Assembly (NCBI GenBank): GCA_046594215.1
Contig: JBKJPX010000112.1
Span: forward strand, 1-64,000
DNA length: 64,000 nt
Origin: Panacagrimonas sp046594215
GTDB lineage: Bacteria > Pseudomonadota > Gammaproteobacteria > Nevskiales > Nevskiaceae
Direction: 5' to 3'
Positions 19,802-29,400 of this stretch are shown here, in pieces. The stretch's first letter is position 1, and every line of letters begins with the position of its first letter. A program made the position numbers and the translations under genes. Under the pieces are notes generated by a model. That model was not told the origin of the DNA, made no database searches, and was given only the letters and a program-made list of their open reading frames with translations.

Positions 19802-20476
19802 ATGACGGAACCCGCTCCCGACGACTGCCTCGCCCCGACCGCCTTCGTCGATTCCGACCACCCGGTTGTGACGAACTTCGCACGCGAAGCCGCCGGCGAC
19901 ACCGGCACCGACCGCGAGCGCGCGGTGCGCCTCTACTACGCGGTGCGTGATCGCATCCGCTACGACCCCTACCGGGTGGACCTGAGCATCAGGGGCCTGC
20001 GGGCGAGCGACGTGCTCGACACCGGTCGCGGCTGGTGCGTGAACAAGGCCGTGCTGCTGGCAGCGGCATGCCGCGCGGTCGGCATCCCGGCACGGCTGGG
20101 TTACGCCGACGTGAAGAATCACCTGTCGACCGAACGCCTGCGCCAGACGATGGGCACCGACCTCTTCATCTACCACGGCTACACCTCGATCTTCCTCGAG
20201 GGCCGCTGGGTGAAGGCCACACCTGCGTTCAACCTGTCCCTGTGCGAGAAGTTCAAGCTCAAGCCGCTCGAGTTCGACGGCACCGAGGATTCCATCTACC
20301 ACCCGTTCGACCTCAGTGGCCAGCGCCACATGGAATACCTGGGCTTCCGCGGTGAGCACGCGGACGTGCCCATCGACGACATGCTGGTGCAGTTCGAAAC
20401 GCACTACCCGAACATGAAGCGGCTCGATCAGGACGACTTCGATCGCGACGTCGAGCGCGAGACGGCCGCTGGCTGA
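19802..20476 (+). CDS. transglutaminase-like domain protein
   Basis: 224 residues of the transglutaminase-like cysteine protease fold. The catalytic Cys lies in GRGWCVNKAVLLAAACRAVGIPARLGY, with the family pattern CxxKA, and downstream His and Asp candidates occur in YHGYTSIFLEGRWVKATPAFN. No signal peptide is visible, so a cytoplasmic protease or peptidase-like role is likely. Substrate unknown. It lies about 50 nt after the pseudouridine synthase gene and may be co-transcribed. Confidence 0.8.
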   Translation: MTEPAPDDCLAPTAFVDSDHPVVTNFAREAAGDTGTDRERAVRLYYAVRDRIRYDPYRVDLSIRGLRASDVLDTGRGWCVNKAVLLAAACRAVGIPARLGYADVKNHLSTERLRQTMGTDLFIYHGYTSIFLEGRWVKATPAFNLSLCEKFKLKPLEFDGTEDSIYHPFDLSGQRHMEYLGFRGEHADVPIDDMLVQFETHYPNMKRLDQDDFDRDVERETAAG

Positions 20477-20554
20477 AGGCCGGCGATCATTCGCTGTGGG
20501 CACCCGGCTTCACGGCGCCCGGCGCAGCGTCGATCGACCGAGTCGATCGACCGA

Positions 20555-21271
20555 TCAGATCGCCGCCTTGCCGATCGAGGCGCCGCCGTCGACGAACAAG
20601 GTCTGGCCGGTGATGAAGCTCGCCTCCTGCGACATCAGGAATGCGATGCCCGCCGCAATCTCGTCGGGCGTGCCGATCCTGCGCATCGGCACGGCGGCGA
20701 GGTAGCGCGCCTCACCGGGGCTTCCCGGCGGATTGTTCTGCCGGAACAGCTCGGTCTCGGTCGGCCCCGGCGCCACGGCGTTGACGGTGATGCCGCTGGT
20801 GGCCAGTTCCAGCGCCCAGGAACGCGTGAAGCTGACCAGCGCCGCCTTGGCCGCCGCGTACGAGGTGCGCTCGGGAACGCCCAGGATGGTGAGGCTCGAC
20901 ACGTTGACGATGCGCCCCCAGGCCTTGGCGCGCATGCCCGGCAGGAAGGCCTGCACCGCCTGCACGGCCGGGTGCAGGTTCAGGCCGAGCACCGCGTCCA
21001 GATCGTCCAGCCGGATATCGCCGAGCTTCTGCGCGCGCACCAGGCCCACGTTGTTGATCACGCCGTCGAAGTCCTGCTGCGACACCAGCGCGTCGAGGGC
21101 CGCCTGCGTTGCCGCGGCATCGCCGAGATCGACCTCGACGAATGCGCCCGGAAACGCTCGTGTCGCCGTCCGGGCCATGCCCACCACGTCGTGACCCGCA
21201 TCCGCCAGCCGTCTCGCCGCGGCAAGGCCGATGCCCTTGCTCGCGCCGGTGATCAGGAATCGTCTTTTCAT
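20555..21271 (-). CDS. SDR family oxidoreductase (3-oxoacyl-ACP reductase-like)
   Basis: 238 residues from ATG 21271. It has the cofactor motif TGASKGIG, NNVG in the central strand, the catalytic Ser in NVSSLTI, SYAAAKAAL with Tyr-X3-Lys, and the substrate-loop PGPTETELF typical of FabG-like enzymes. The final FITGQTLFVDGG is also FabG-like. Substrate unknown. It is the last complete host gene before the split tRNA and is transcribed away from it. Confidence 0.9.
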   Translation of the reverse strand: MKRRFLITGASKGIGLAAARRLADAGHDVVGMARTATRAFPGAFVEVDLGDAAATQAALDALVSQQDFDGVINNVGLVRAQKLGDIRLDDLDAVLGLNLHPAVQAVQAFLPGMRAKAWGRIVNVSSLTILGVPERTSYAAAKAALVSFTRSWALELATSGITVNAVAPGPTETELFRQNNPPGSPGEARYLAAVPMRRIGTPDEIAAGIAFLMSQEASFITGQTLFVDGGASIGKAAI

Positions 21272-21396
21272 CCAGAGGCTCCGTGACAAGGGAACGCCGG
21301 CGACGCTGCCGGCCTGCCGGACGTCATCCTAGGACGCCTTCACCTTCGCGGGGCGAGCACGGCGCCCGGACATTCGGGAGCGAAGGCGCCTTGCCT

Positions 21397-21402
21397 TAGA
21401 AT
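21397..21402 (+). promoter_or_regulatory. -10 box of the host tRNA-Arg promoter
   Basis: TAGAAT lies 8 nt before the first tRNA base, the usual spacing for a stable-RNA promoter; no good -35 match is seen. After integration this promoter reads through the 5' half of the tRNA into the left end of the element. Confidence 0.5.
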
Positions 21403-21410
21403 GCCGGCAC

Positions 21411-21453
21411 GCGCCCGTAGCTCAGTTGGATAGAGCATCGGCCTTCTAAGCCG
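21411..21453 (+). pseudogene. 5' half of tRNA-Arg(UCU), interrupted in the anticodon arm
   Basis: The acceptor 5' strand GCGCCCG, D-arm (GCTC-AGTTGGATA-GAGC), anticodon 5' stem TCGGC and loop CTTCTAA (anticodon TCT) are intact, then the sequence breaks off after GCCG. The missing part is at 54688-54721. Joined, the two pieces give a perfect 77-nt tRNA with encoded CCA and a fully paired GCGCCCG/CGGGCGC acceptor stem. What follows here does not pair as a T-arm or acceptor stem, so this copy is not functional. Confidence 0.92.
21441..21453 (+). repeat. left attachment core (attL)
   Basis: GCCTTCTAAGCCG, identical to 54675-54687. The flanking bases differ on both sides (G versus A before, T versus A after), so the shared core is exactly 13 bp and covers the anticodon loop and part of the stem. 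Confidence 0.9.
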
Positions 21454-22114
21454 TTACTCCCACTTTCTGGCGCCATCCAATTACTGCAACACATTGAATA
21501 AATTAGATTCGTGTGTTGCGGCTACTTGCGTAGAATAGCGCAAACTTGCGCAGACGTGCAGATAGAGTGCAGATGGATTGCGGATCCAAAGTGCCCACGC
21601 TGGCCGACTGCAGGGGTGGATCTTGGGGTCAGGCGCGCGATGAATTGAAGCAGTGGGCGTACGTTGTTCGACGCATGCTGCTTGGCACAATGGTGCCCTG
21701 GCCCCCTGCGGAAGATGCCCCAGACAAGACCTCGTGCCACTACGAGTGGCACAGCATGAAGGTGAAAAGCTTGTCTCCCGCGCGCCGGCGAAACTGGCCT
21801 CCAGGCGTTCAAGAGGGTCGAGCTGGACTGCGACGGCGTTGAGGCGATCGGCCAGGCATTCGCGTGTTCGCGACTGCGCACCACAGATCCAGCTCACGGC
21901 GACGAGCACTTCGGGCGCCGTCGCACGGATGATGATCCGGCGAGCGCTGCGCGCGGCGACGAACGAGCGCTGATTGACCCGCCGACCCGCGACGCCGGCA
22001 AACAGGCAACATCGCAACGATGAGGCCCCAATCTCCAGGGGGTGGCGACCGGATTTCGTGCATATTGTGGCAGTGGCCGAGTCGCGCAATCACAACGGCT
22101 AAACAGGCAGCCCA
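21454..22114. other. left-end non-coding region of the element
   Basis: About 660 bp with no convincing gene; open frames on both strands lack coding character. It contains the arm-type GTGCAGAT pair, a direct repeat ACTTGCG(T/C)AG at 21524 and 21544 (20 bp apart), and the region before zorA that should hold the Zorya promoter. Confidence 0.6.
21556..21574 (+). repeat. paired GTGCAGAT repeats, left arm site
   Basis: GTGCAGAT-aga-GTGCAGAT, two copies at an 11-bp period starting 103 bp inside the left core. The same pair with the same spacing and orientation lies near the right core (54596-54614). This is the arrangement expected of integrase arm or excisionase binding sites. Confidence 0.6.
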
Positions 22115-24088
22115 ATGCAACTCATGACGCTCATGACTGCGCCTATGCACACGCTCATCATCGGCGGTGTGCTTCTGTTCGTTGTGCTCCTTTTCGTCAC
22201 TCTTTTCCTGTTTCCAGCCTTCTATCAAAGCTGGAAGCTGGGCCGATTCACAAAGCGCCTGGAGCAGGCCGATAGGAAAGACCTAGAGGCCCTTTCTGAA
22301 ATCTTTAACAAGGACAAACTACTCGGCCATCTCTGGGAAGAGTTTCGTGACACCTTGCACGAACAGAAGGACCTCGATTCTGGAGGCAACCTTCGAGTTA
22401 CCGCGATTCGCCAGACAGTTCCGGCAGAGACGTATTTCAGCGAACAAATCCTAGTTAACAGCCCGCTGAGGACTGAATTCTTCAAGCATTTGCCCGGAAT
22501 CCTGACGGGCATTGGCATCATCGGGACGTTCACCGGCCTGATAAAGGGCCTTCAGGCATTCAAGGTGTCAGAGCAGCCTGAGATTGTGCGCGACAGTTTG
22601 AATGCCCTTCTCCAGGGCGTGTACCAGGCATTCGTTATCTCGGCAGCAGCGATCACGTTGGCGATGATCATCACGGCCATCGAGAAATGGCTCGTATCCG
22701 GCCTCTACAAGAAGGTCGAGCGACTCTGCCTGGCCCTGGATACCCGCTTTGATGCCGGTGCCGGAGAGGAGTACTTGTCGCGCCTCGTGCATGCCTCGGA
22801 ATCGTCTGCGAAGGAGGCGAAGCAGCTCAAGCAATCCTTGGTCAACGACCTCAAACAGATCCTAGAGACTGTCGCAGAGCGGCAAATTCAGGCCCAGAAC
22901 GCGACAACAGCAGGGCTCGCTAAGGAGATAGTCGCTGGTCTCAACGAGACCTTAGGAGGTCCGCTGCATGACATTGGGGCCGCGGTGAAGCATGTCTCCG
23001 GAAATCAGTCGGACGCCGTGAACAAGCTGCTGACGGACACGATGGCGGCGATGACCGCCCAGATTCGCGACCTTTTCTCGGGTCAGATTGACGGGATTCG
23101 AGGGATGCAGCAGAAAACCATCGATACCCTGGGTGTTGCGGTCGGGCGCCTTGAACAATTGGTCGGCGACATCTCCGATCGAGGCAAGCAGACCACTGAA
23201 GCGATGAGCGCGCAGCTCGCCGCTACGCTGGCATCAATGGACGAGCGTCAGCGTGCCATGTCTGAGCAGACGCAGGCGCTTGTCGACACGATGCGAAGCC
23301 AGGTCGCGCAGTCGCAGCAGACTGCTACGGCCGGCATGCAACAGGCGATTGACCGCATGAGTGTGTCCGTCGGCGACATCGTTAAGGCATTGCAATCGAA
23401 CATCGAGAGCGCTTCTGCACGTGATGATCAGCGCAGCCGCCAGCTTGTCGAGCACACAACAGCTGCTACGACCAGCGCCGGTACCGTCGCGAAAGAGCTA
23501 ATACGGCACACCGCGGAGGCGGTTTCGACGATGCGGCAGGCGGTCGACGCGATGCGCTCAGGTACCGCCGACACCGTAACAAAGATGAACCTGGGCGCCG
23601 CCGACATGTTGAAGGCTGCGGGTGAGATGGCTCGCGCCGGCTCAACAACGTCAACCGCGCTGGAACGTGCTCAGGGACTGGCCGACCAACTTGGTGCCGC
23701 GTCAAGTGCGCTGACCAACTCAACGTCGATGCTGAATAGGGCTATCGATGACTACAAAGCGACGCGCGATACCCTCGCGACGATGATCGAACAGCTCAAG
23801 GCGACGGTGGACTCCGCAAAGCGCGAGGCCTCACTGACAGCCGACATCCTTCAGCGCATCGAGGGCGCGACCCAAAGCCTTCGTGAGGCGCAGGTCCAGG
23901 CCGACAAGTATTTGCAAGGAGTGTCGGAAGTACTGACGAACGCACACCAGCAATTTGGTGCGCAGATCATCAGCACGCTGAACAATGTGAACGGCGAGTT
24001 CCACAAGCACGTTGAACGAGGGACCAAAGCTCTTGCTGGGGCCATCGACGAACTTGAACAGGTGCTGGACCGAGTGGGAGGGCAGTAA
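22115..24088 (+). CDS. zorA: Zorya type I protein ZorA (MotA-like motor subunit)
   Basis: 657 residues. Membrane segments are at about residues 12-35, in the GIGIIGTFTGLIKGLQAF region and in AFVISAAAITLAMIITAIEKW, as in MotA/TolQ/ExbB. The remaining ~430 residues form a long, almost entirely helical tail rich in Gln, Ala and Thr heptads. This is the hallmark of ZorA, whose pentamer carries a long cytoplasmic tail that signals phage attack from the envelope. First gene of zorABCD; zorB follows after 3 nt. Confidence 0.93.
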   Translation: MQLMTLMTAPMHTLIIGGVLLFVVLLFVTLFLFPAFYQSWKLGRFTKRLEQADRKDLEALSEIFNKDKLLGHLWEEFRDTLHEQKDLDSGGNLRVTAIRQTVPAETYFSEQILVNSPLRTEFFKHLPGILTGIGIIGTFTGLIKGLQAFKVSEQPEIVRDSLNALLQGVYQAFVISAAAITLAMIITAIEKWLVSGLYKKVERLCLALDTRFDAGAGEEYLSRLVHASESSAKEAKQLKQSLVNDLKQILETVAERQIQAQNATTAGLAKEIVAGLNETLGGPLHDIGAAVKHVSGNQSDAVNKLLTDTMAAMTAQIRDLFSGQIDGIRGMQQKTIDTLGVAVGRLEQLVGDISDRGKQTTEAMSAQLAATLASMDERQRAMSEQTQALVDTMRSQVAQSQQTATAGMQQAIDRMSVSVGDIVKALQSNIESASARDDQRSRQLVEHTTAATTSAGTVAKELIRHTAEAVSTMRQAVDAMRSGTADTVTKMNLGAADMLKAAGEMARAGSTTSTALERAQGLADQLGAASSALTNSTSMLNRAIDDYKATRDTLATMIEQLKATVDSAKREASLTADILQRIEGATQSLREAQVQADKYLQGVSEVLTNAHQQFGAQIISTLNNVNGEFHKHVERGTKALAGAIDELEQVLDRVGGQ

Positions 24089-24091
24089 GCC

Positions 24092-24805
24092 ATGTTCGGT
24101 ACGCGCATCGTCATAAGACGTGGATCGAAGGAAGAGGCAGAGAAGCCGTTTTGGATTTCTTTTTCTGACTTGATGTCAGCTTTGATGGTTCTCTTCCTCG
24201 TGGTGATGTCGGTAGCGCTGCTGGCGGTGACAAAGAAAGTTAGCGATGAAGAGATCGCTAGGCTGGACCGTGAACGCGACATCCGGTCCTTCCTGGTCGA
24301 GCTCAAGAGGGCCGCACTCGAAAAGGGCTATGCCGGCATCGACGTAGACGTGGACCGACGAGTCATAGACTTTGGAACGCAGGCGCTGTTCGGCGTTGGA
24401 AGTCATACGCTGACCCCGCAACAGGCATCGCTCCTCAGATCATTCGTGCCTGAGATACTGGTTCAGGCGCGCACCGAGCCCGGCAGAAAATGGCTTAAGC
24501 AGATCGTAGTCGAGGGCTTCACCGATCAGACGGGAAGCTACTTGCTAAATCTTGGTTTGTCGTTGCGCAGAAGCCAGAGCGTCGTTTGCGCTCTATTTGC
24601 GAGGGCCTTGCCCGCGGAAGTCCCGCTGGCAGAGGGGGACAAGGAGCAGATTCGTGACCTGTTTCTGGTTGGAGGATATTCATTCAACTCGGCGAAGCCC
24701 ACGCTCGCCTTGAGTCGCCGAGTTGAGCTTCGACTTGAGTTCAGAGGGATCGGTGAGAACAAGCCGGCCCCAGGGCTCTCCGCGGGCGATTTTGGTGAGT
24801 GCTGA
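24092..24805 (+). CDS. zorB: Zorya protein ZorB (MotB-like, OmpA-type peptidoglycan-binding)
   Basis: 237 residues. A single N-terminal membrane helix contains the ion-binding aspartate (SDLMSALM, Asp26), the position used by MotB-type subunits. The C-terminal domain is OmpA/MotB-like, with VEGFTDQTGSYLLNLGLSLRRSQSV for peptidoglycan binding. The ZorB dimer and ZorA pentamer form a proton-driven complex in the inner membrane. It is separated by 3 nt from zorC. Confidence 0.93.
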   Translation: MFGTRIVIRRGSKEEAEKPFWISFSDLMSALMVLFLVVMSVALLAVTKKVSDEEIARLDRERDIRSFLVELKRAALEKGYAGIDVDVDRRVIDFGTQALFGVGSHTLTPQQASLLRSFVPEILVQARTEPGRKWLKQIVVEGFTDQTGSYLLNLGLSLRRSQSVVCALFARALPAEVPLAEGDKEQIRDLFLVGGYSFNSAKPTLALSRRVELRLEFRGIGENKPAPGLSAGDFGEC

Positions 24806-24808
24806 GCG

Positions 24809-26431
24809 ATGATGCTCCCGCTGGACTCGCTTGTGCAGTCTCTCTCCGGGGTCAACTCCCGGCTCCTGGGCGCCACTTTTGGCGAGCCCACCGCGATGAG
24901 CCGGACTGCAGATCGACTCGAAAAACGGTACGGCGACGGCCGCGCACCCGATACCGAGATCGTGCTGAAAACGCTGAGGCGGTTCGTCGAACACGGAAGG
25001 TTGGAGGTTTACAAGGACATTCGGAATGCCTGCTACGGCGTACTCGTGCCGTACCAAGGAAGCCGAACATTGGTTGGCAATAAGGACGGGTTCGAAACCC
25101 TACTCACGATTGTTGATGGATTCCACCGCGATCACAAAAAGCTCAAGCGGTGCTTTCAGGCCTTGGCGGGCGCATACGTCGGGCTAGACGGATGTGATGC
25201 CAGCTCGCCCGTTCACGACCAATGGCTGTCGTTGAGGGGCCGCCTTGAGAAATGGTTGCCGCAACTCATCAGCTTGCATCCGAAACCCGACTGGCTGACG
25301 GGAGCGATTGAGCATCGCAATCTGTTTGGGCCGGACCCGACCGCCAGATATGGTGCTGCGACGTTGCGTGGAGACAGCACCGTTTTTGATAGCGCCTGTG
25401 TCACCTTGGGTATCGGCCGGACATCCTGGGTCCGTCGGCGAGTGGTCGTGTCGGCCATTGAGGCGGCCGTATCTGAGGCCGATCCCGCGTTTCGGACGCA
25501 TATTGAGCCCCTGATTGAGCTGCTCCGGCGAAACGATGGCGTCCGGAGTGAAGGTGCGGCGAAATTACTGAACCGTTATGCGCGCCAGACTTCAACGCCC
25601 GAGCACAGTGCCCTTCGAGCCTTTGCAATTGATGCCTTTGGAAATCCGCTGATCACCGCAAACCGGCAGCGGTGGTTCGAGGTCTCTGACGTAGCGCGAG
25701 AGATGGTCGCGAACTGGCTCAAGGGCTTTCTGATCGAGCGGTTCTTCGAGTTACTTAGCCACGACGGACGAACCGACAAGCGCCGACCTCGATTTTGGCT
25801 GAGGCATCGGGCCTCCATCGAGAACATGTGGTTCATCCTTGGCAGCTCGGCGATGAGCAGCTGGAACGAGGATTTCAAGAAAGTCCGGGAGACGATGGGA
25901 AACCAATGCCTGTCTCTTGAGGGGGCCACCGCCGGTAACAACGCATTCGTCATGAAACTGGGCAAGATGTACGTCGTGGAGTTTGGCGAAAAGGGCAACG
26001 CGACGTACGTATTTAACCAGGACGCAGTGCCGTTCGAGCTAGCCGGAAGGCACCAGCATCTCACCCGGCTCAAGGGAAGCAATCACGTGGAGCGCTTGCT
26101 CCACAAGGATGGCCTGGAACAATGGGAAGACAAGTTCGCTGAGGCGCTATCAGCGTATGGCATCTACCCCGACGATCGGGCGCAGGCGCCGCCCTCGCGT
26201 CCGCGTCAGCCGGCCAGTGCCCCTACTGCCGGCGGTGTGTTTACGCCCCCCAATTTTCGGCAACTCTTCAAGCAATTCTGCAATGAGCGTGGGTTGCGGT
26301 ATGACGACCGTGCGCCAAGTGGACGCCTGGTCGTATACACAGACTCGAACAACGGAGTAATTTCCGGGACTCTCGGCCAATGGGGTTTTACATATGAGCG
26401 CGCCCAAGGCCGCTGGGTAAGAAACGGATGA
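24809..26431 (+). CDS. zorC: Zorya type I protein ZorC (EH-signature domain)
   Basis: 540 residues, mostly helical, with no catalytic motif I can recognise. Its length, position between zorB and a SNF2-type zorD, and the central KAWRFLR-free EH-signature-like core (residues ~220-420, including FWLRHRASIENMWFILG) fit ZorC. ZorC binds DNA in known type I systems. It overlaps zorD by 4 nt. The assignment rests mainly on gene order. Confidence 0.85.
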   Translation: MMLPLDSLVQSLSGVNSRLLGATFGEPTAMSRTADRLEKRYGDGRAPDTEIVLKTLRRFVEHGRLEVYKDIRNACYGVLVPYQGSRTLVGNKDGFETLLTIVDGFHRDHKKLKRCFQALAGAYVGLDGCDASSPVHDQWLSLRGRLEKWLPQLISLHPKPDWLTGAIEHRNLFGPDPTARYGAATLRGDSTVFDSACVTLGIGRTSWVRRRVVVSAIEAAVSEADPAFRTHIEPLIELLRRNDGVRSEGAAKLLNRYARQTSTPEHSALRAFAIDAFGNPLITANRQRWFEVSDVAREMVANWLKGFLIERFFELLSHDGRTDKRRPRFWLRHRASIENMWFILGSSAMSSWNEDFKKVRETMGNQCLSLEGATAGNNAFVMKLGKMYVVEFGEKGNATYVFNQDAVPFELAGRHQHLTRLKGSNHVERLLHKDGLEQWEDKFAEALSAYGIYPDDRAQAPPSRPRQPASAPTAGGVFTPPNFRQLFKQFCNERGLRYDDRAPSGRLVVYTDSNNGVISGTLGQWGFTYERAQGRWVRNG

Positions 26432-29400
26432 GCCTTCGTGAGCGCATCCGGGCCGTCTTTTCCGGTGCTACTGGCGAGCGCCTATTCGCTGTCCCCTCCA
26501 ATGACGCTCTTTCCTTTGAGCCGCGCGCGAGCGCACCGGATGATGAGCATTGGGAGGTTAAGTCACCTCTGGCGATTCATGCACTAAACGAGATGGCGGG
26601 AGCCGGACTCGCCACCGACGATGCAGGCGCATTTCGGATTCGCTGGGAAGACCTCTACGTTGTTCAGAGTGAACCGGAACGAGCCCCACTCTTGAGCAGT
26701 CTCGACGTACCGGCCATTGGCGACCTTCGCCCCCGTCTACGCAGTGCAAACTCACTTGACGACCCCGATTTCGAGATTGCAATTGAGGGGTGGCTGTTCA
26801 ACGAACGACGTGTGAACGCGAGCAAGCTCGGCGCCGTTGCAAGGACGGAAGACGGTTCCTTACACCTGCTGCCCCGAGAATCATTTGAATTGGCAAGGGG
26901 TGTTGCGGAGTTCTGGAAGGAGGAAGGCCGGACGGCTGAGAGCAATCGGCGTCATTGGGGTCGCATTCGCACGCTGGCCGTCCGGGCAAATGCCGGTCTG
27001 GACCAGTTCTTGGCGGGCACTGTCGTTCTCACTCCCGAAAAGCTTCAAGTGAAACTGCTTGACGCGAATGTAGCCGGATCGAGCGTGGTGGAAGTACAGC
27101 CCTGGTTTGCCGGGGCCCCCGACACGTGGCTGTCGCATTTCGACCGCGCCCCGAAAGTCAGGGACCGCTACCAGATTGCGACCGACGAGGGCGTGGTCGA
27201 AGTATTGATCACTCCGGAGGTCAAGTCGGTTCTCACGGCAATCAAAGCGATGCCTGGAAGACGAACAGCCGGCGCCGCGGCCGAACGCTTTATACACAAC
27301 CCCTTCGCTGCGCTAGGCCCGGACGCAGTTCAGGTTCTCGACGAATCCCAGTTTGACGCAGCCCGTCACGAGGCGGGCATTGAGTTCGAAAGATTCAGCG
27401 CGCGAGTGCAGATGGCCGATGGCGAGGTTCGCGAGGTTGGTGTTGTCATTGAGCGACTCGCCGAAGCGAGCGGTGAAAGCGTGTACGAGCGGTTCGAATC
27501 GCCGTCGGACCTTAAGGGATTCATCGCAAAACTCGAAAGCAAACTTCAAACGGGATTCCAGCTATGCGAATGGCGGCGTCATCGGATTGAGCTAACCGGA
27601 GATGCTAAGAACGAGCTTGAGCTGCTCAAGGTCGCCTACGGCGACTGGCTGAAGCCAAAGGTCTCGATCCGGGCGGCGGATGTCCACGATTTGACTCGCT
27701 ACTCTCACCGGATCTCCGGGATTGGCGTCCAAGCCCGAATTGTCTCGCCCTACATTCCGGTCCAATCCGGCGACGATCCCTGGTTTCCCGAGCCACCCCT
27801 CAATCCCCAGTCCAGCGTTACCGTCTCGGTGCCGATCGACGAGCAGCGCGACTTCGAGCTGGTCGTCGATTCGAAGGTGTACGAGACCATAAAGAAAGCG
27901 GCAGCCGAGGCACGCGCGGCCGGTAGCCCGACGATTGCCGTGCCTGGGCACCCGAATGTCGTGTCTGTCGAGGCTGCGGACGCTATTGTCGAGCAGCTTT
28001 ACAGTCGATTCGAGGGTGGCCGCACGCAGAAGGGAGTCCCCGACCCTGCCACAACCAAGAAGGCGACCGCAGCACGGCAACGGAAGGAGTTGCTGCTACG
28101 AGCCAATATCGCCCAGCCGGAGTTCGCGGAGGAGCGCGCCAAGGAGCTACAGCTTGCCCCGAGCGCTGCCCCAAGACTGCCGGCGAGTCTCAAACCAACC
28201 ATTGCGCTCAAGGACCACCAGCTCAGCGGCGTAGCTTGGCTTCAAAACCTTTTCGACAAGGCGCCAGATCAGTGCCATGGGGCGGTGCTCGCGGATGACA
28301 TGGGGCTTGGAAAGACCCTGCAGCTTCTGGCGTTGATATGTAGGGCGGTTGAGGACAACCCGGACCTCGACCCGATCCTGGTTGTCGCACCCGTATCCCT
28401 GCTGGAGAACTGGAAAGAAGAGGCTGAGAAGTTCTTCGGACCCCAGCGCCCACGCATCCTGACTCTCTACGGATCTGCCCTGGATCGCCTCCGTGCACCT
28501 CGACACACGATCGAGCAGGAGCTCATCGATCAAGGAATCGCCAAATTCCTAAGGCCCGATTGGCGGGGGAACGCCCAGCTCGTCCTAACAACATATGAAA
28601 CCCTCCGCGATCTCGAGTTCTCTTTCGCGGCTGTCCGATGGTCGTTGATGATTTGTGACGAGGCGCAGAAGATCAAGAACCCCGCGGCAATGGTGACTCG
28701 CGCCGCCAAGAAGCAGAACGTCCGATTCCGCATCGCTTGCACGGGAACGCCTGTCGAAAACTCCCTTGCAGACCTGTGGTGCTTGTTCGACTTCGTGCAA
28801 CCCGGACTCTTGGGCGCACTCAATGATTTTGGGGCGACGTATCGGCGTCCAATCGAATGCGAGACCGACGAGCAGCATTCTCGCGTTAAGCAACTTAAGG
28901 CGCTCATAGAGCCACAAATCCTGCGCCGCACGAAGCGCGACGTGGCGAAGGACTTACCTCCAAAGGTCATTGTAGAAGGCCCGCGCAAGCTTCGACTCTC
29001 TGATCACCAACGCGCGCTGTATGGGGATGCCCTTGAGCAGTTCAAGCTTCGAGGAGACCCCAAGCATGCCAGTCCCTTCAAGAACCATCTGGGATTGCTT
29101 CACTATCTGCGGCGCCTGTGCATCGCGCCAGATCCCGATACACGCTCCTCCACCGGCGAACCGCTCTCAAGCTATCGAAAGAAGAATCCAAAGATCGACT
29201 GGCTGATCAGCACGCTCCAGCAGATCGCATCGAAGGGTGAGAAGGCCATCGTCTTCTGTGAGTTCAGGGACACTCAGCTACTCCTCGCACACTACGTCGA
29301 GCAGGAATTTAAACTCCGTCCGGACATAATCAATGGCGACACGGAGGCGGCCGCGTCAGCAGCAGATAGCCGGCAGAAGCGCATCAAACGCTTTCAAGCG

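Noticed and set aside
21481..22089. A 202-codon minus-strand frame at the left end of the element
   Set aside because: Irregular amino-acid make-up and no recognisable fold or ribosome site; treated as non-coding.
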